64,000 nucleotides of DNA from Cytidiella melzeri (Eukaryota; Basidiomycota; Agaricomycetes; Polyporales; Irpicaceae), in the NCBI GenBank assembly GCA_022592445.1, contig JABYQR010000184.1, forward strand, positions 1 through 64,000, read 5' to 3'. Below, piece by piece: positions 12,198-25,043 of the stretch. The notes beneath the pieces were generated by a model. It worked only from the letters and a program-made list of their open reading frames with translations, did not search any database and had not been told where the DNA came from. Position numbers and translations under genes: made by a program. Positions within the stretch are counted from its first letter, which is position 1; each line of letters opens with the position of its first letter.

Positions 12198-12457
12198 GAT
12201 GAAACAGGTCTAGAGGAACTAGAATTGCCACATGTGTGAGACTTGCGGAGTAGGAACACGGCGAAGACTACTTGCTGCACTGCTCCTACTACGAGTTGAC
12301 CTATGGAACTTGTTTTAAAGCTTTGGTTTCGGATAACAAAGCAGTCAACCTGGACAAGGCAACTTGAAGCGTCTCGGTCACGGTGTTGTCTCGTTTCAGA
12401 TCAAAAGGGGTGATGATCTCGGAAGCAGTGGTCGGGGTCTAGACCGTAATCCCATAA

Positions 12458-13568
12458 ATGGCTCATGTCGGTGATACCGCCATTAAGGTTCTAGACGCCA
12501 GTGCTACTTTCATAAATCCCCCGCCCTCCACTCTCTTCTCACCATTCTCTGCCAGCAGCCCACCGTCGCCAGCGTTGAGAACGTTACGCATACCCTCACA
12601 AGCATCGCCCACCACGGCTGCCATAACAACAACACCCGGCTCGTCGGTCTACTCACTGCCGCGAGCAAGCTCTTCCTTCTCGTCACTTTCGTTCAAGTCA
12701 TCGCGCTCAAGCATGACCACCGTCGTCTCTACCACTCGTACGGACATGCTGGAACAGGTGTGTAACACTTTTACACACGGGGCACTGCTCTGACATGTAT
12801 CGTCACTAGCTTTTCCAGCGGCTTGAGGAGGAGAGCGAAATTCGTGCGCTGGCACACGACGAAGTTGCCCTTGCCCCTCCGAGTCCACCAGTTCCGGAAC
12901 CAGAAGCACAGGAAGCGGTAGATGTCCTCTCTGCTATTCCTTCTCCTCTCCCAGAACCAGCCACGTCAGCAACAGTGAGAGCAGCCAAAGAGCGGAGGCG
13001 AGGGAGCATATCCATCTCGCGCTTTGGAGGACCCACACCAGAACAGAACCTTTCTTCCGAATCTCGTCTTACCTCGACACGGCCGTCGCGGTCATCATCA
13101 ATTGTAATTCAGAAACCCACATTCTACCAACTAAACTCCACCACGGATGCACATGTGGGCAGCGCGGACTCACTCGCGTCTGACTCGGCAGACCCGACGC
13201 AGGACGAAGAAGAGGCGCATATGACGACCCAGATGGAGAAAATCCAGCCACCGCGATCTCTCTCGCGAGCCATCTCGCGCCGACTCTCGCGCGCCAAAGA
13301 GATTCCATTACCCAGTCCTAGCTCGACGAGCACTCTTGTCATTGATGTTGCCATCGAACAAGCTACTCACGAGTCGCACAGCGAGGACGGTGGCCCACGA
13401 GTCACGGTGACAACAGCAACTCTTCGGACACAGCGGTCTACGCCGGGACTGTACGACAAAGCGGCTGCTGCCGGGTCTGCGGGTTGGGTGTCCAAGGCGA
13501 AGGGTATCACGTCTAAATTCCGACGAAAAAGCATGGCCGCCTTAATCGGACCAGTTCCAGCTCGTTAA
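12458..13568 (+). CDS. Ser/Pro-rich protein of unknown function
   Basis: Two exons, 12458-12757 and 12810-13568, are joined by a 52-nt GT-AG intron (LEQ followed by LFQRLEEESEIRAL). The protein is about 352 residues and largely disordered. The N-terminus is Ser/Thr/Pro-rich, followed by a short charged helix at the exon junction, then Pro/Ala and Ser-rich stretches. The end is basic (SKFRRKSMAALIG). Several RRxS sites (for example RRGSIS, RRLS, RRKS) could be phosphorylated by basophilic kinases. No family was recognised. The gene lies 260 bp from the divergently transcribed small membrane protein, so the two may share a promoter. Confidence 0.7.
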
Positions 13569-14529
13569 TCTCATCTTCGTTGTTGTTGTCACTCTCCCTA
13601 TGTTTTCCACTTGAATATTGGACTGTCGTCGCACTTTCCTTAGCATCTCGTCAATGCTTTTGTCACATCATTGCATTTCCTCTTTGTCTGCTCTATCTCG
13701 TCATCATCCATCGCAATCGCTCGCATATCGCTCACTCTGCACTGTCGCAATCCTGCATTGCTCCTGTACCTACAACGTAACAAACTTTTCCCGCTCTTTT
13801 TGTGATATAACGGAGATTCGAAGATCATCAAATTGCCAAATTTCTTGTTGCTGGCATGATCCAGATGTCATCATGAATACTCACGCTACGCAAATTTAAA
13901 CTGAAGGTATGCTAAATATTTGCATACTATACATACCACCCTGTTGAACCGCTCTCGTTCTCTCTGACGGCACATCTTACGAGCTTCGACTTGAATAAAA
14001 GCCACACCTAATGTTCAGGACTCCGAGTCAGAACGCTCCGTGGCACCCGTCCCACACACGCTGGCATGGCTACCCCGCGTTCGGTGGCATGTCGGGAGAT
14101 GTGTCGTGCCTGAGGCCTGTGACCATCAGCTCGATTAAGATCTGAACGAGGACCTGGAAACAAAAGGGACCGCACATTGCGGGGAGAAGTCACGGTATGT
14201 AAGTACTATGCTTCGTCGAAGCGGTACCGCGGTGGGCAGCGGCAGCGCTCGCACTCAAGAATCACAACGGACGCCCAAGTTTGCGCGTAGGGAGGATACA
14301 AGATTGATTGCGATGGAATACATAAATACGTCCAGCACTTTGCTCAGTATTGTACAGTCATATATAACGATTTCTTCACTCAGCAGTCCTATTGATACAT
14401 TCCGAGTCCGCGCTCGTGATTCCCAGTTCCACTTCATCCGCTGTGGGGGAGAGGTGCAGAGTACCGCTGGCCGTCAAATTGCTTCGTCTGCTTGGCTTTG
14501 ATTTCTAAGTTTCGGGCGGGAAAGGAAAG
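13569..14529. other. Intergenic region between convergent genes
   Basis: The first 220 bases are T/C-rich and probably 3' untranslated sequence. The rest shows only short, unsupported frames on both strands. Confidence 0.5.
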
Positions 14530-16858
14530 TTAGCCATTATCGTCCTCCACAAAAGCTGTGGTATAAGACAGGGAATAGGTATGGACGTACGGAGAGCGAG
14601 TCTCTTGGAGTAGAAGCGGCACATTGCAAAGTTGCCTAAAAAAGACACAGACCATCAATAAGTATTCAGATCGCTCCCAGGACTGGCGACGACGTACCCA
14701 TGATGAGCCAACAGTTTGGAATGTTCAGCTCCTTCCAGCATCCGGGAACCTCACCTTCCTTGGGCAATCCCCAAATCTGAGGAAGCTTCTTGCCGAGTTC
14801 GGGCCCCAGGATCTTGCGAATGGGTTCACGAGGGTCACCATACCCAGTGGCAAAGAGAACAACGTCTGCCTTGAGCTCGCTGCCGTCCCCAGACTTGATT
14901 CCCGTCTCCGTGAACTGCGAGATACCCTTGGGGTCGCTTTTAAGCTTGATATCGCCGTCTATGATTTTCTGACTGGCGCCGACGTCTGAGGTGTATTTTC
15001 CGTAGTTAGGAGACAGCTGCAAGGGGGGAGAGTGCGAAACATACCCAAGTAGTAGCCTCCCAAGCGTTCGAGCACCATGACCATTAGACCGGAGTCCTCA
15101 TCACCAAAATGCATCCGGAATCCTCTCTTATCAAGGCCTTTGAGAATTGCGCTGTGAAAATGTTAGTCTGTAAATCGAAACCTGGAAGAGTAGGATTTAC
15201 CTATCAGCCTCAGCGATGTCCCTAGTGACGCGCCTGTTGAACTGCTTTTTGAACCATACGGGTAGAGAATGGTCGATGAGATCAGCGACATCGGTGGGAG
15301 GGCCACCTTCCCAGTAAACACCTGCGCGTGCGCCGTAAGTTTAGTATACCAAACCTTTCTGCCGCAATGACACGAACCTTTCATGATCCTTGGCATGCCT
15401 TCTTTGCATGTCATGATGTAAGTGGGCGATCTCTGATACAGAGTGACATCTACGCCGTTGTCGGCGTAATCAGAGGCAATGTCGTGCGCTGGTCCAAACA
15501 TTCATGAGCGACGATGTACTAGACGTAAATATGAGAGTGTTTGACTGACCGGACGTGCACGCTCCCACTACCACGACCTTCTTCCCAGCGTGGTCCAGCG
15601 CCTTGTCGTGCTGAGTCGAATGTAAGATCTGTCCTTGGAATTTTTCCTGTGCACGCAAGTGTCAGACATGTGCCCAAGGATCACGGCAAGTTCGACTGAC
15701 CTTGCCAGGGATATCTGGCATATTAGGTGTTCCACCGCCTACTCCGATGGCGAAGACGACATGGTCGACACGGACGACGCGGCTAGTGTCTCCTCTGTCG
15801 ACAGTCACGGCCCACTTGCCGTCAGCCTCTTGCTTAGCGTCCCTGACCGTGGTACTAGTCCACACGTTCAATTCCATTGACTTCGCGTACGCTTCCAGCC
15901 AGTCTGCGAGCTACATAGATAAATTAGTGGCCGAACGCTAAAGCCAGTAGTCGCTCGCTTACCTTTTGGGCCGGACAATAGACTGGCCAGTTCTCAGGGA
16001 ACCTAGTTTATGTCAAGACAGAACCATTGCAGATACTATTGCAGATCAGCTTACGGAATGTACGGCATGTGATCGTACCCTGGAAAGAATTAGCGAATCA
16101 GTGGAAGTGGAGACCTGAGCAGCCGATGAGAACTCACAAACAACGTCGTGCAAGCACAAGGCTGCGTAGCGGTGCCTCCACTGATCTCCGACGCGAGCTT
16201 GCTTCTCGCAAATCAGAGTGTCGACGCCGAGAAGCTTCAGCCTCGCCGCAATCTCCAACCCGCTCTGACCTCCGCCGACAACAAGGACTTCGGGGTCCCT
16301 GTCGGCGTACTCTGACTCACGCCTGCGCTTGTCAAGCCATTTGCCATGGTTAGGATCAAAGTCACGAAGGGGACCGAGCGACTCAGGGTGGCCTTTGAGC
16401 GATTCAAGGTTGGTGAAGACGTTGAAGGCCTTCCATGTAGAGCCACGTGGTCCGCTGACAGGGACGAGACGAAATACGCCAGAGCAGCCACCGACGTGGC
16501 TCTCGAACGTGTAGTGAGCTCTGATCCATGCGAGGTCGTCATAGGGGTTGTCAATCGCAGCAAAACTCAGTTTGAACTGCGACATTCTCGCGAAGGAGAG
16601 ACGATCATGCAGGAAAGCCTGGATTTCGTCTTTGTTGTGGAAGCTGCGGAAGTCCCATGTCATGGCGAGCACATCGCGCCACCAAGCGTCGTCAGTGAGG
16701 AGAGAGACAACGCCGTCCACATTGTTCTTCTGGACTGCCTGCGCGAAGGACTCCAGCCAGCGAGTGGCGATGGTGGTGGGGTCGGCATTGGTTATGGTGT
16801 CGATGGAGACACCTAGGCTAGTGACGGTAGGGAGCTTGGTTTCTTGAGCGCTGGACAT
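14530..16858 (-). CDS. FAD-dependent (flavin-containing) monooxygenase with N-terminal NTF2-like domain
   Basis: A gene of about ten exons starts at ATG 16858 (MSSAQETKLP) and ends at TAA 14530-14532. Residues about 30-155 resemble an NTF2-like fold (RWLESFAQAVQ, WWRDVLAMTWDF). The FAD-binding motif VVGGGQSGLEIAARL is at about residues 193-207. After three short introns come the MPYIPFPENWP segment and a CPAQKLADWLE stretch. Further on are an FMO-like FQGQILHSTQH block, a second nucleotide-binding motif VVVVGACTSAHDIA, and the late ATGYGDP motif. Enzymes of this class oxidise N-, S- or carbonyl substrates with NADPH and oxygen; the substrate cannot be read from the sequence. The second motif has Cys where a Gly is usual, and an intron falls inside it. 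The last exon is short (about 24 nt of coding). Confidence 0.88.
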
Positions 16859-17726
16859 TTCTGCGAGGGAGAGGTGCGCAGGTATCCAGACGGCACGCTA
16901 CCCTATTTAAACGCAAAGACTGCCTGATATTCCCTACCAGGCGTAAACGGGCTCTCACCATCTGACTGCCTTGAAGTGGGATCGAATAGAGCCTCCTCCT
17001 AACTGAACGGTCAGAAGGCAGAGGAAAATGCGCTTAGCCGTTAGCCACCACCGGCTTTTCGAGACCATATTGATATTCAGCGGGTCAGAAGACACGCTGA
17101 TTATGGAATTGGCTAGGGGCATGGTGCCCGACAGACTTTGCTGTGCGTCCACCGCCCAGCTGGTAATTTACGGATACCACACCTGAGCGATTTCGGAAAC
17201 ACTACGGTTGTCAAATGACAGCGATCTTGCCTTCACTGGAGATTCCGATAGCCCTTTAAAAGGCTTGTACGACCTAGGAGTAGGAGTAGGGGTCCCGGCA
17301 CTAGTGGCCACATGCAATATTCGCATTGCGGCACTCCGCTATGGCCAACTTCCAGACGTCACTAGTTCACTAGTCATTGTCAGTCACTCGTGAGCCAGGT
17401 TTTGCGACTTGAACTTGAGACGTACCTTTCCCATTTCCTCAGGGCGGTAATAATGGGCTCTACCAGATCCTTTGAAAGCACGCGAAGCCAGTTTCATGAG
17501 CAGTAGGTGATATAGCTGAATGACTTGTAGAAAGCATGCCAACTTGGCAAGACATAGTACTACCTACAGGGGCTTAGAGGTGCGCTATGTCACCACAGTG
17601 TGACAGACGCGATCACGTGGAGTACATACAAACGCGCTCGTAATCCGTCACACCTCATCAGCCACCACTCTTCCCGCTTACACGTCGACGCGTACAATAT
17701 ATTACAGGATACGGCACCAGAGACAG
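16859..17726. promoter_or_regulatory. Divergent promoter region between the monooxygenase and the CHL1-type helicase
   Basis: This 868-bp gap separates two head-to-head genes. It holds GGAGTA-type direct repeats near 17274-17290 and several ACTAGT palindromes (17300, 17362 and 17370 areas). No coding frame is supported. Regulatory function is inferred from position only. Confidence 0.4.
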
Positions 17727-20700
17727 ATGGTTGACCTTGCTTTGCCAACTCCAGAGTCCTTTCCTGCGTTTCCGTTTTTGCCTTATGAGATTCAGCTCGA
17801 GCTCATGCGACATCTGTACGAAAAGATCGAAGGCCGACATGTAACTATTGTCGAAAGTCCGACAGGAACAGTGAGTAAACTATGGTTTGTCGTCTTGCTT
17901 CAAACTCAAGTGTCATAGGGGAAAACGTTGAGCTTACTGTGCGCGTCTCTTACATGGTTGCGAGACGAGCAGGATCGGGTCAGAAGAAGTAGGACGACTG
18001 CAGATAACGGCAATCCTGGTAAGAGTTCGTTCGTCAGACGAAAACACAAAGAGCTGAAGACAGTAGAGACTGATTGGGTACTTGCGCAAACGCTTGAGCG
18101 AAAACGACGGGAACTGGAGGCAGAAGAGCGTGATTACGCTGAGAGACTGGCGCAAGCTCGTCGGAAAGAAGCTGCTATAAGACAAGCCGCCAGGGCCAGG
18201 ATCCGCAAGAAGCTCGTAGGTTCCACAAAATGGGCTAAAAATGGTTGAAAGTGTTGAATTCTCCGCCAGAGACCTATCACGGACTCGACGAGACCAGCCA
18301 CAGAGCTCTCTTTCGACGAAGACCAGTTTCTTCCTGATGATGTGGAAGGCACTGGCAGTGCAGATAACAACTTGTCGTCCGAGGTACGCGTGCTGATGGC
18401 AAGGTATGTTTGTTTTGAGTGCTTGGACTTTGATTGTCTACAGCTTTTCGTTTACCAGGCTGGACAAGACAAGGAAACCGGCGTTCGCAGATTCAGCGGA
18501 TACCGGCCGCGAACCTAGCTGTACCAAGATATACTATACGTCCCGAACACATTCGCAACTTTCACAAGTGCTGCATGAGCTAGAAAAACTGAAGATCAAC
18601 CTCTCTCCTGCCTCGATAGTGGCAGTTCACGCTCAAGGAACTACGAGCCAGCCGTCATGCTCGGAAACAGATGTCACAGCCAAAAGGCGAATATCTCTAG
18701 TCGACGACGAGGAAGTTGACGATTTGACGATGGATGTTCGAGTAGTATCCCTCGGCTCGAGAAAGCAGCTTTGCATCAACGAGAAGCTAAAGTCGAGACC
18801 TGGCGATTTGGATGAGTCCTGCCGACTGCTGCTAAGCGGTAAGCCTTTCTACCTACAAGTCTTTGAAACAGAATGCCCATGTTTCCGCAGAAAAGGGCGA
18901 TCGCCGATGTCCACATTTACCTCCGATGGATGACGAAGTGCGCATGCTAGACTTCAAAGATCAGATTTTGGCGAGTAACACCACGTTGGTCAACAATGTA
19001 TCATGATTGACTGATAAAACGAACAGGCTACTCCAAAGGACATTGAGTCATTGGTCGTTGCTGGAATTGAATCCCATACCTGCCCTTATTTCGGGTCGAG
19101 AAAAGCCATTTCTCAGGCGCAGGCAAGTTGCAAGCAGTTCGTGTCGCGTTCAGGCAGACACTGAACCATAATATCAGCTGGTGTTGCTACCTTACAACCT
19201 TTTGTTACAGAAAACAGCAAGAGAAGCCTTGGGTATCGATCTCACAAACCAAGTCGTCATAATTGACGAGGCTCATAGTACGTTCAAATATCCTTCCTAC
19301 ATACGACCCGGCTCTCTGACACCCATTAGATCTGATCTCGACGCTTCTCTCCCTATCGACCACGACGATGACGTTCCGCATACTCTCCACATCGTTGAAT
19401 CAGTTGAATGTCTATTTGACGCAGTTCAAAAACCGCCTGACCACACAACACTCACTTCACCTCAAGCGCCTCGTTGGGCTTCTAGAGACGCTTGTCAAGT
19501 ATGCAGAGCATTGGAAGGCAGAGCGGACCATGACGACCTCGGAAAGCAGCTCGAAGCTGCCAACTGCGGAAGTTATTACTTCAGGAGAGCTACTCAGAAG
19601 GCTTGGTAGAAAAGTAGAAGGAATTAATCTACTGGAGGTCGAGCAGTACCTTCGCAGTAGTAAAGTCAGCGATTTTTATTCTACATGATGCCCAACTCAC
19701 GCGACAATTCTTACCAGATTGCGCGTAAAATATCCGGCTATTGCATCAAGACTATGGAGCAAGCTGCGGGCGAAGGTACATGCCCTTTCAACATTCTAGT
19801 GAATCAAACGCTTACCATTACTCTCTGAGGTAGACTCGAAGAAACTCGCAAAGCTATCCCGCTTGTCTGTCATCACGCCACCATTACATGTCGTGGAGAA
19901 CTTTATTGTAGCTCTTACTACCGCAAATGACGGTAGGTCTTAAGGGGGCTTCTCATAGTGATGCGCAGGAGCTGATATATTTTTCGAGACGGCAGACTGA
20001 CGTTCTCCCTCGTCGACAACCAAGTTGAGCTGAAATATCAACATTTGAACCCAGAGACACACTTCCAAGAAGTAGTACAAGCGGCGCGAGCGGTTGTGCT
20101 AGCGGGAGGGACCATGTCACCGGTGAGCACTGGCGTAAAAAGTTTCTATTACATTCACTTACGAATCATCCTAGATTTCGGACGTCACCAATCAACTCTT
20201 CATGAGTACGCCATCTGAACGACTGTTCACCTTCTCCTGCGGACACATCATCCCACCATCCAATCTACAGACTCTCGTACTCAAGAAAGGGCCACGGGGA
20301 AGTGACCTGGAATTCAAATACGACAAGCGGAATGATTCTGGCCAAGTAAACCGCCGATAGTTATCTGCACACTTTGATTGCGACTGAATCTATTGCTTCA
20401 ATAGATATCGGAGCTCGGCCAAGCACTTTTAAATTTTGCCAATGTGATACCAGGCGGAATGGTCGTGTTTGTCCCCTCCTACAGTTTTCTCCATCTCGTT
20501 GTGGAGCACTGGCAAGGTAGTGGGCTATTTGACAAGCTGAAGGCAAAGAAGAAGGTATATGAAGTCTCACTGTGCTCCAGCAAACATGCGCTAACTACTC
20601 GTGTCAGGTGTTTATGGAGCCACAAGAGAATTCTGAGGTTGACGCAGTTCTGCGAGACTATGCGGCTGAAGTCAAGGCGGTGTGTGTGCATACTCCATTC

Positions 20701-21265
20701 GCGGACATTACGTGGCTTACATGGTGTGCAGGCCTCGCAGACTCCTCAGGTTCCCGGTCAGGGTAGGAAAGGAGGGTCCTTGCTTTTTGCAGTCGTCGGC
20801 GCCAAACTATCCGAGGGTCTCAACTTCACGGATGAACTCGCCCGAGCCGTCATTATCGTGGGTTTACCGTTCGCAAACCTCGGTTCTGCCGAATTGCGGG
20901 AACGGATGAACTACGTGAATCGTCTGGAGCAGAAAAGGGGAAAGGGGACGAAGGAGCCAGGCACCAAAGACGCTGGCACAGAGTTATATGAGAACATGTG
21001 CATGAATGCTGTGAATCAAAGCATAGGTCAGACAAATTCTGCTGTTTCCTGTTTGCCTGGGCTGACCGTCGCGCATTGAATACAAGGTCGTGCCATTCGA
21101 CATCGTGGTGACTGGGCAGCACTTATCCTTGTTGATGCACGTTATGCTTCGGCTCGAATCCGGGGGAAGTTGCCCAAGTGGATCGGAAAAGACATGACTG
21201 TTGCCGAGACGTTTGGGGAGGCGGTGAAAGGGTTGGGACGCTTCTATCGAGAGAAACGATCATGA
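17727..21265 (+). CDS. CHL1: CHL1/DDX11-type ATP-dependent 5'-3' DNA helicase (XPD-like iron-sulfur family)
   Basis: A gene of about 12 exons starts at ATG 17727 and ends at TGA 21263-21265. The start matches the family (FPFLPYEIQLELMRHLY). Walker A (SPTGTGKTLSLLC) is split by the first intron (17871-17918). Then come IYYTSRTHSQLSQ (motif Ia), four cysteines suited to a 4Fe-4S cluster (RKQLCIN, DESCRLL, RRCPHL, HTCPYFG), and the DEAH box VVIIDEAH (near 19270). Later motifs are VVLAGGTMSP, VVFVPSYSFL, GAKLSEGLNF, and the arginine-finger motif NQSIGRAIRHRGDWA, followed by a conserved end (LPKWIG). Known members act in the nucleus in sister-chromatid cohesion and fork processing. All helicase motifs are present, so the gene appears intact. 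Confusion with RTEL1 or RAD3 is possible, but the N-terminus and end favour CHL1. Confidence 0.9.
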
Positions 21266-21512
21266 TCTTGGGGTAGTCACCTCCTCGAGGGCACCCTCAT
21301 AGAAGCTCGCCAGGACTGCAGCGTGTGACGCTATGTCCACGAGTTTCGCTGCGGCCAAAGTTACCGATGTATGAACGAGGCACAATAGATATGAGTGGGT
21401 ATCATGCTACATGACGTGGTGTGATGACTATGCTTGGACTCTCGATGTAGTAGTAGACTACACGGACAAGGTGGCGAATGAATGAAAGCCGTCTAATAAA
21501 AACAACAGCGAG

Positions 21513-22760
21513 CTACCATCCGTCCTCGCGATCCAATGTTGCCCATGCCGCCCGCCGACATGAATCACACCAGTCCTGGATGAGGTTGAGAACTCTACGG
21601 TTCTCCTCGTACGTCTACAAGGTACATCATTTGATTACATGCAGAAACGAATTAGCAAGGTGCCAGACCTTTGGGCAAGAACATCCTCTTGAAAGCCGTT
21701 GTGAGTGGCGATGCGCCTTGCTTAGCGCGCAATCACTGGATTGACAGTCGATAATGATACCTGACTCGTATTGCTTCACATAATGCTTTTGCAGAACCAT
21801 TGTCAACATCTCGATGTCATAACACTGTTCTATATCCAAGACGGCTCACGTTGCATTTTCTGTGGTAGTTCCCCCAGCTGTGGGCATAGTCAGCAGAGTA
21901 CCAGCAGGACAAGAGGCGTGGGCCCGAGAGAGAAAGACTAGCGCTTACCACTCTGCTTGGCACATGATGTCGACAAAAATGGAAAGTGCTGTCTTGGTGG
22001 CGCCGACGAGAACTCCCTTCGCTGAGCAGCTGAGGAGTAGTAAAGAATCGAGGGGAAAAGGTTACAAAACAATCCGTACTCTTGGTTCTCCTTATATGCT
22101 GAGCCAGAGCAAACGCACCGAACAGGCGTAGGCGCTCCATGAGTCTGCAACGCGGTTACGAGCTGCAGGGGTGTTGCACCTCACCGTCTAGGAGGATATA
22201 TTGCCCGGTCATCCGGCCTTCCAAGGAGCGGAAAGCACGGGAAAGGTGAGTCTCACGAGACCCATCGAGCCGGGCCGCCTCATGTACGAGAGCATTGCCC
22301 ACAGCATGGCCTCAACACTGCCGGTAATACGACCGAGCTTTCTGTGAGTAAAGATTTCAAGCGAGTTTGCTTGCATTCCCTGGAACTCATGGGTGACTAG
22401 TCTCCGTTAAGTCTGGTCGGAGCCAACAGTCATCCAGTCGGGCGCGTCGCTGAGAAAACTCAAACGGTCAGCCGCATGGCGGCATCGTGTTGACGGTGTC
22501 GTTTTATGCCACGAAGACATCCACTGCATTTCCCTGTTCTGATGGGAAAGTTGAGACGTGCTAAGCCAGGAAGGAGCTACTGGCCTGGCTATGACCTTTC
22601 CGAATCGATCGAGGGCCGCTGCGATCGAGAGATTGGGCGGACGGGTAGAACCCGTTTGAAGATCGTGATGCATTGCTAAACGCTTTCGTGCGTTGCTGCA
22701 CAGGAACAGCTGGCGCTGTGTACAGCGCTTGGGCATTGCAGCTGGAAGAATTACGTACAT
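21513..22760 (-). CDS. Unresolved multi-exon gene of unknown function
   Basis: Several minus-strand segments look coding but I could not join them into one frame. The 3' part reads LDIEQCYDIEMLTMVLQKH (about 21770-21830) and, after an intron, TYEENRRVLNLIQDW to a TAG at 21513-21515. Upstream are a VGATKTALSIFVDIM segment (about 21950-22020) and a HEAARLDGSRETHLSRAF segment (about 22230-22290). Possible first exons lie near 22560-22760. Splice signals such as GTAAGC near 21950 and CCACAG near 21880 are present, but the phases I tried lead to stops. It is either a real gene with very small exons or a pseudogene. It converges on the helicase gene. The limits are approximate. Confidence 0.35.
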
Positions 22761-22881
22761 TCACATTCGTTGAATGCTGGCAATTCGGTACGGTATATTC
22801 ATGCGAGTGTCAAGACGTATGGCCGGCAGACAACGTGGGGCCAACGATGTCATTTTTGGCGACTGTCTTCAGGTCAGTGCT

Positions 22882-24779
22882 CTATGACTTGTAATCGTAG
22901 AAGCCCTTTCCACTCTTCTTTCCTAGCCATTGAGCGTCGACCATCCGCTCCAGTAAAATGCTCGGACGGTACTTGGAATCCCCAGTGCCGGTGTATAGTG
23001 TTTGTTGAATGGCAAGACATGTATCTAAGCCGATGCTAGATGCCGCAAGACGGAAATTGAACTGGGTGAGCATGCCATGCAGCAAAATTTCAAGCACTCA
23101 CAAATCCGCTGAGAACGTTCGTCAGAACCAGGGTCAGCTGCAGATCTCAAGCGGAGCGCGAGGTGAGTAGTAGAACGGACCTAATTGCAAAGGTCCCATA
23201 GGATGGTTCATCCCTAGCTTCAGTGTCTTGTCAATGTCATCGCGAGACGCAACGCCCTACAGCAAACATGAAACAGGATGACTGTGATTTCGGCTTGACG
23301 CAAGTCTTGGTTCACATACCTTTTCTAGACACATGATTGCCTGAACAGGCGGTTTGGTGTCATGTGTAAACGTGCGGTCTGAGGGTATTTAGCCGGCAGA
23401 AAACGCACCTCGTTAATGAAAGGCATAAGGAGTGCGTTGCTGACAAAACCTGGCACGTCTTGTGACGAGGTGACCTCTGCATGCCAAAAATTCCTGATGA
23501 GTGGCTATCCATCGAAATCCAGCCATAATGCAAATGACGACTTGTATGACTCGACCGTACTAAGTTGCATTTGCTTACCTTTTCCACAGGCGATCGCAAA
23601 TCCTTTGGCTCGCTCTATGGTCTCTTGTGACGTTTGCAGGCCCGAAATGAGCTCCACGAGTTTCTAAAGCATGTAAACAGCGCAAGTTTAGCTCCAATCC
23701 TTCCAGCACATCAACGGGGAAAGAAGCAATTAGCTGGCGCCTCGCGAGGTCCAGTGTCGTTGTGGCGAAACGCGAGGTTGGACGAGGCATCAGAACACGC
23801 TCCCAAGGGCTTTGATATGCCAAATTGTGGTCAAAAGCTGCGCGCTGAGGTGCAGGGACAGGCGTGCGCCTACAGTTGTGCATGGCTATTATTTGATCCA
23901 CCAAAACATTAAGATCGAGCCGAAAAACGGCGAAAGGAGCAGTGAGCCGCTGCATGAATGACTTGCTGCTGAACGGCACCATGTAGAGATAATAATATGC
24001 GAAGCGGAGATGACTTGTGTGCTGGCATTCGTTAAACAAACAAAGAGCATAGCTTACCATCACGGGGACGGGATTGAAGAAGTGAAGGCCTGTCTTCGTG
24101 ATCAGCTGAGAGCAACACGATCGAGCTTCAACGGGGCATACCAACGACACGACTTGCACTCCGTTGTCCCTCCTCACTTGACGCTGAGTGTCCCTCTGGG
24201 ACCGTGGCGGCAGCTATCTTGGTAATACTGATCGAGGATGTGTTGCTTGCCAGAATTGTTGAGGCAGGAAGTTCGGCTGATAAGTTGCGAAAGATGGCTT
24301 CCTTCAAAGAGAGAGACTCTGACACTGCCTGGTGCGAAATGTGAATTTGACACGTTTTAGAATCCCACATTTGCTCTCACTCACCTCCACTACCATATCC
24401 ACGTCCCGAATGCCAGCAAGACCTTTGTCCGGAGAGACAACGCTGACACGTTCACGGGCTTCCTTAGCTTCTTCGCTAGAAATCTTGCCCTATTGCAATG
24501 TTCCAGTACTAGCAGGAAACATCCACCAGGGGTCGTACCTTTCCGACGTCCTTCTCAAGGAGCTTGTCCATGAGACTCAACCCTTTCTGTATCTGCAACG
24601 GAGAACGGTCGTGCAGTTGAACTGGTATTTTTGCACGTAAGGCAGACACGTAGGCAATCCCAAGTCCTAAGGTTGCATGTTACGATTGTACAACGACCTG
24701 GTAAATTGGAGGGTCACTCACCCATTTGGCCAGCGCCCAGCACGCCGAGTGTGCGGATTCCGTGTGCTACAGCAGCCAT
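22882..24779 (-). CDS. 3-hydroxyacyl-CoA (3-hydroxybutyryl-CoA) dehydrogenase
   Basis: A gene of about ten exons starts at ATG 24779 ([20 protein letters not shown]) and ends with GKGFYDYKS and a stop at 22882-22884. The Rossmann motif GxGxMG is at residues about 14-19. Next come [38 protein letters not shown], the catalytic-His segment [20 protein letters not shown], and the C-terminal domain ([37 protein letters not shown]). The enzyme oxidises L-3-hydroxyacyl-CoA with NAD+ in fatty-acid oxidation, probably in mitochondria. The open frame extends upstream to another ATG at 24959, which would add a basic 60-residue extension that could be a presequence; I prefer 24779 but cannot exclude it. 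One exon is only 7 nt (23102-23108). Confidence 0.88.
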
Positions 24780-25043
24780 AGCTTTTCTTGAGACAAGTGT
24801 AGTGCAAGCTATTGCTAGTCGCTGCCGTAGCGCGTCGTCGTACAAGAACAAGGTAAGTGAAGCCTGATAACTCGTGAGGGTTCCCCAAGCGCGATGCGCC
24901 AAGCTCCGGCGCGTCATAAACACATGCCTTGTCCGAGGCGGGTCAATTCCCACGCTCATGTACGCAATATGCCATGATGGTCACTCGAACAACCTCAAGC
25001 TTTATGACAGGTATATACATATAATCCTCCTTTTCCAACCACC

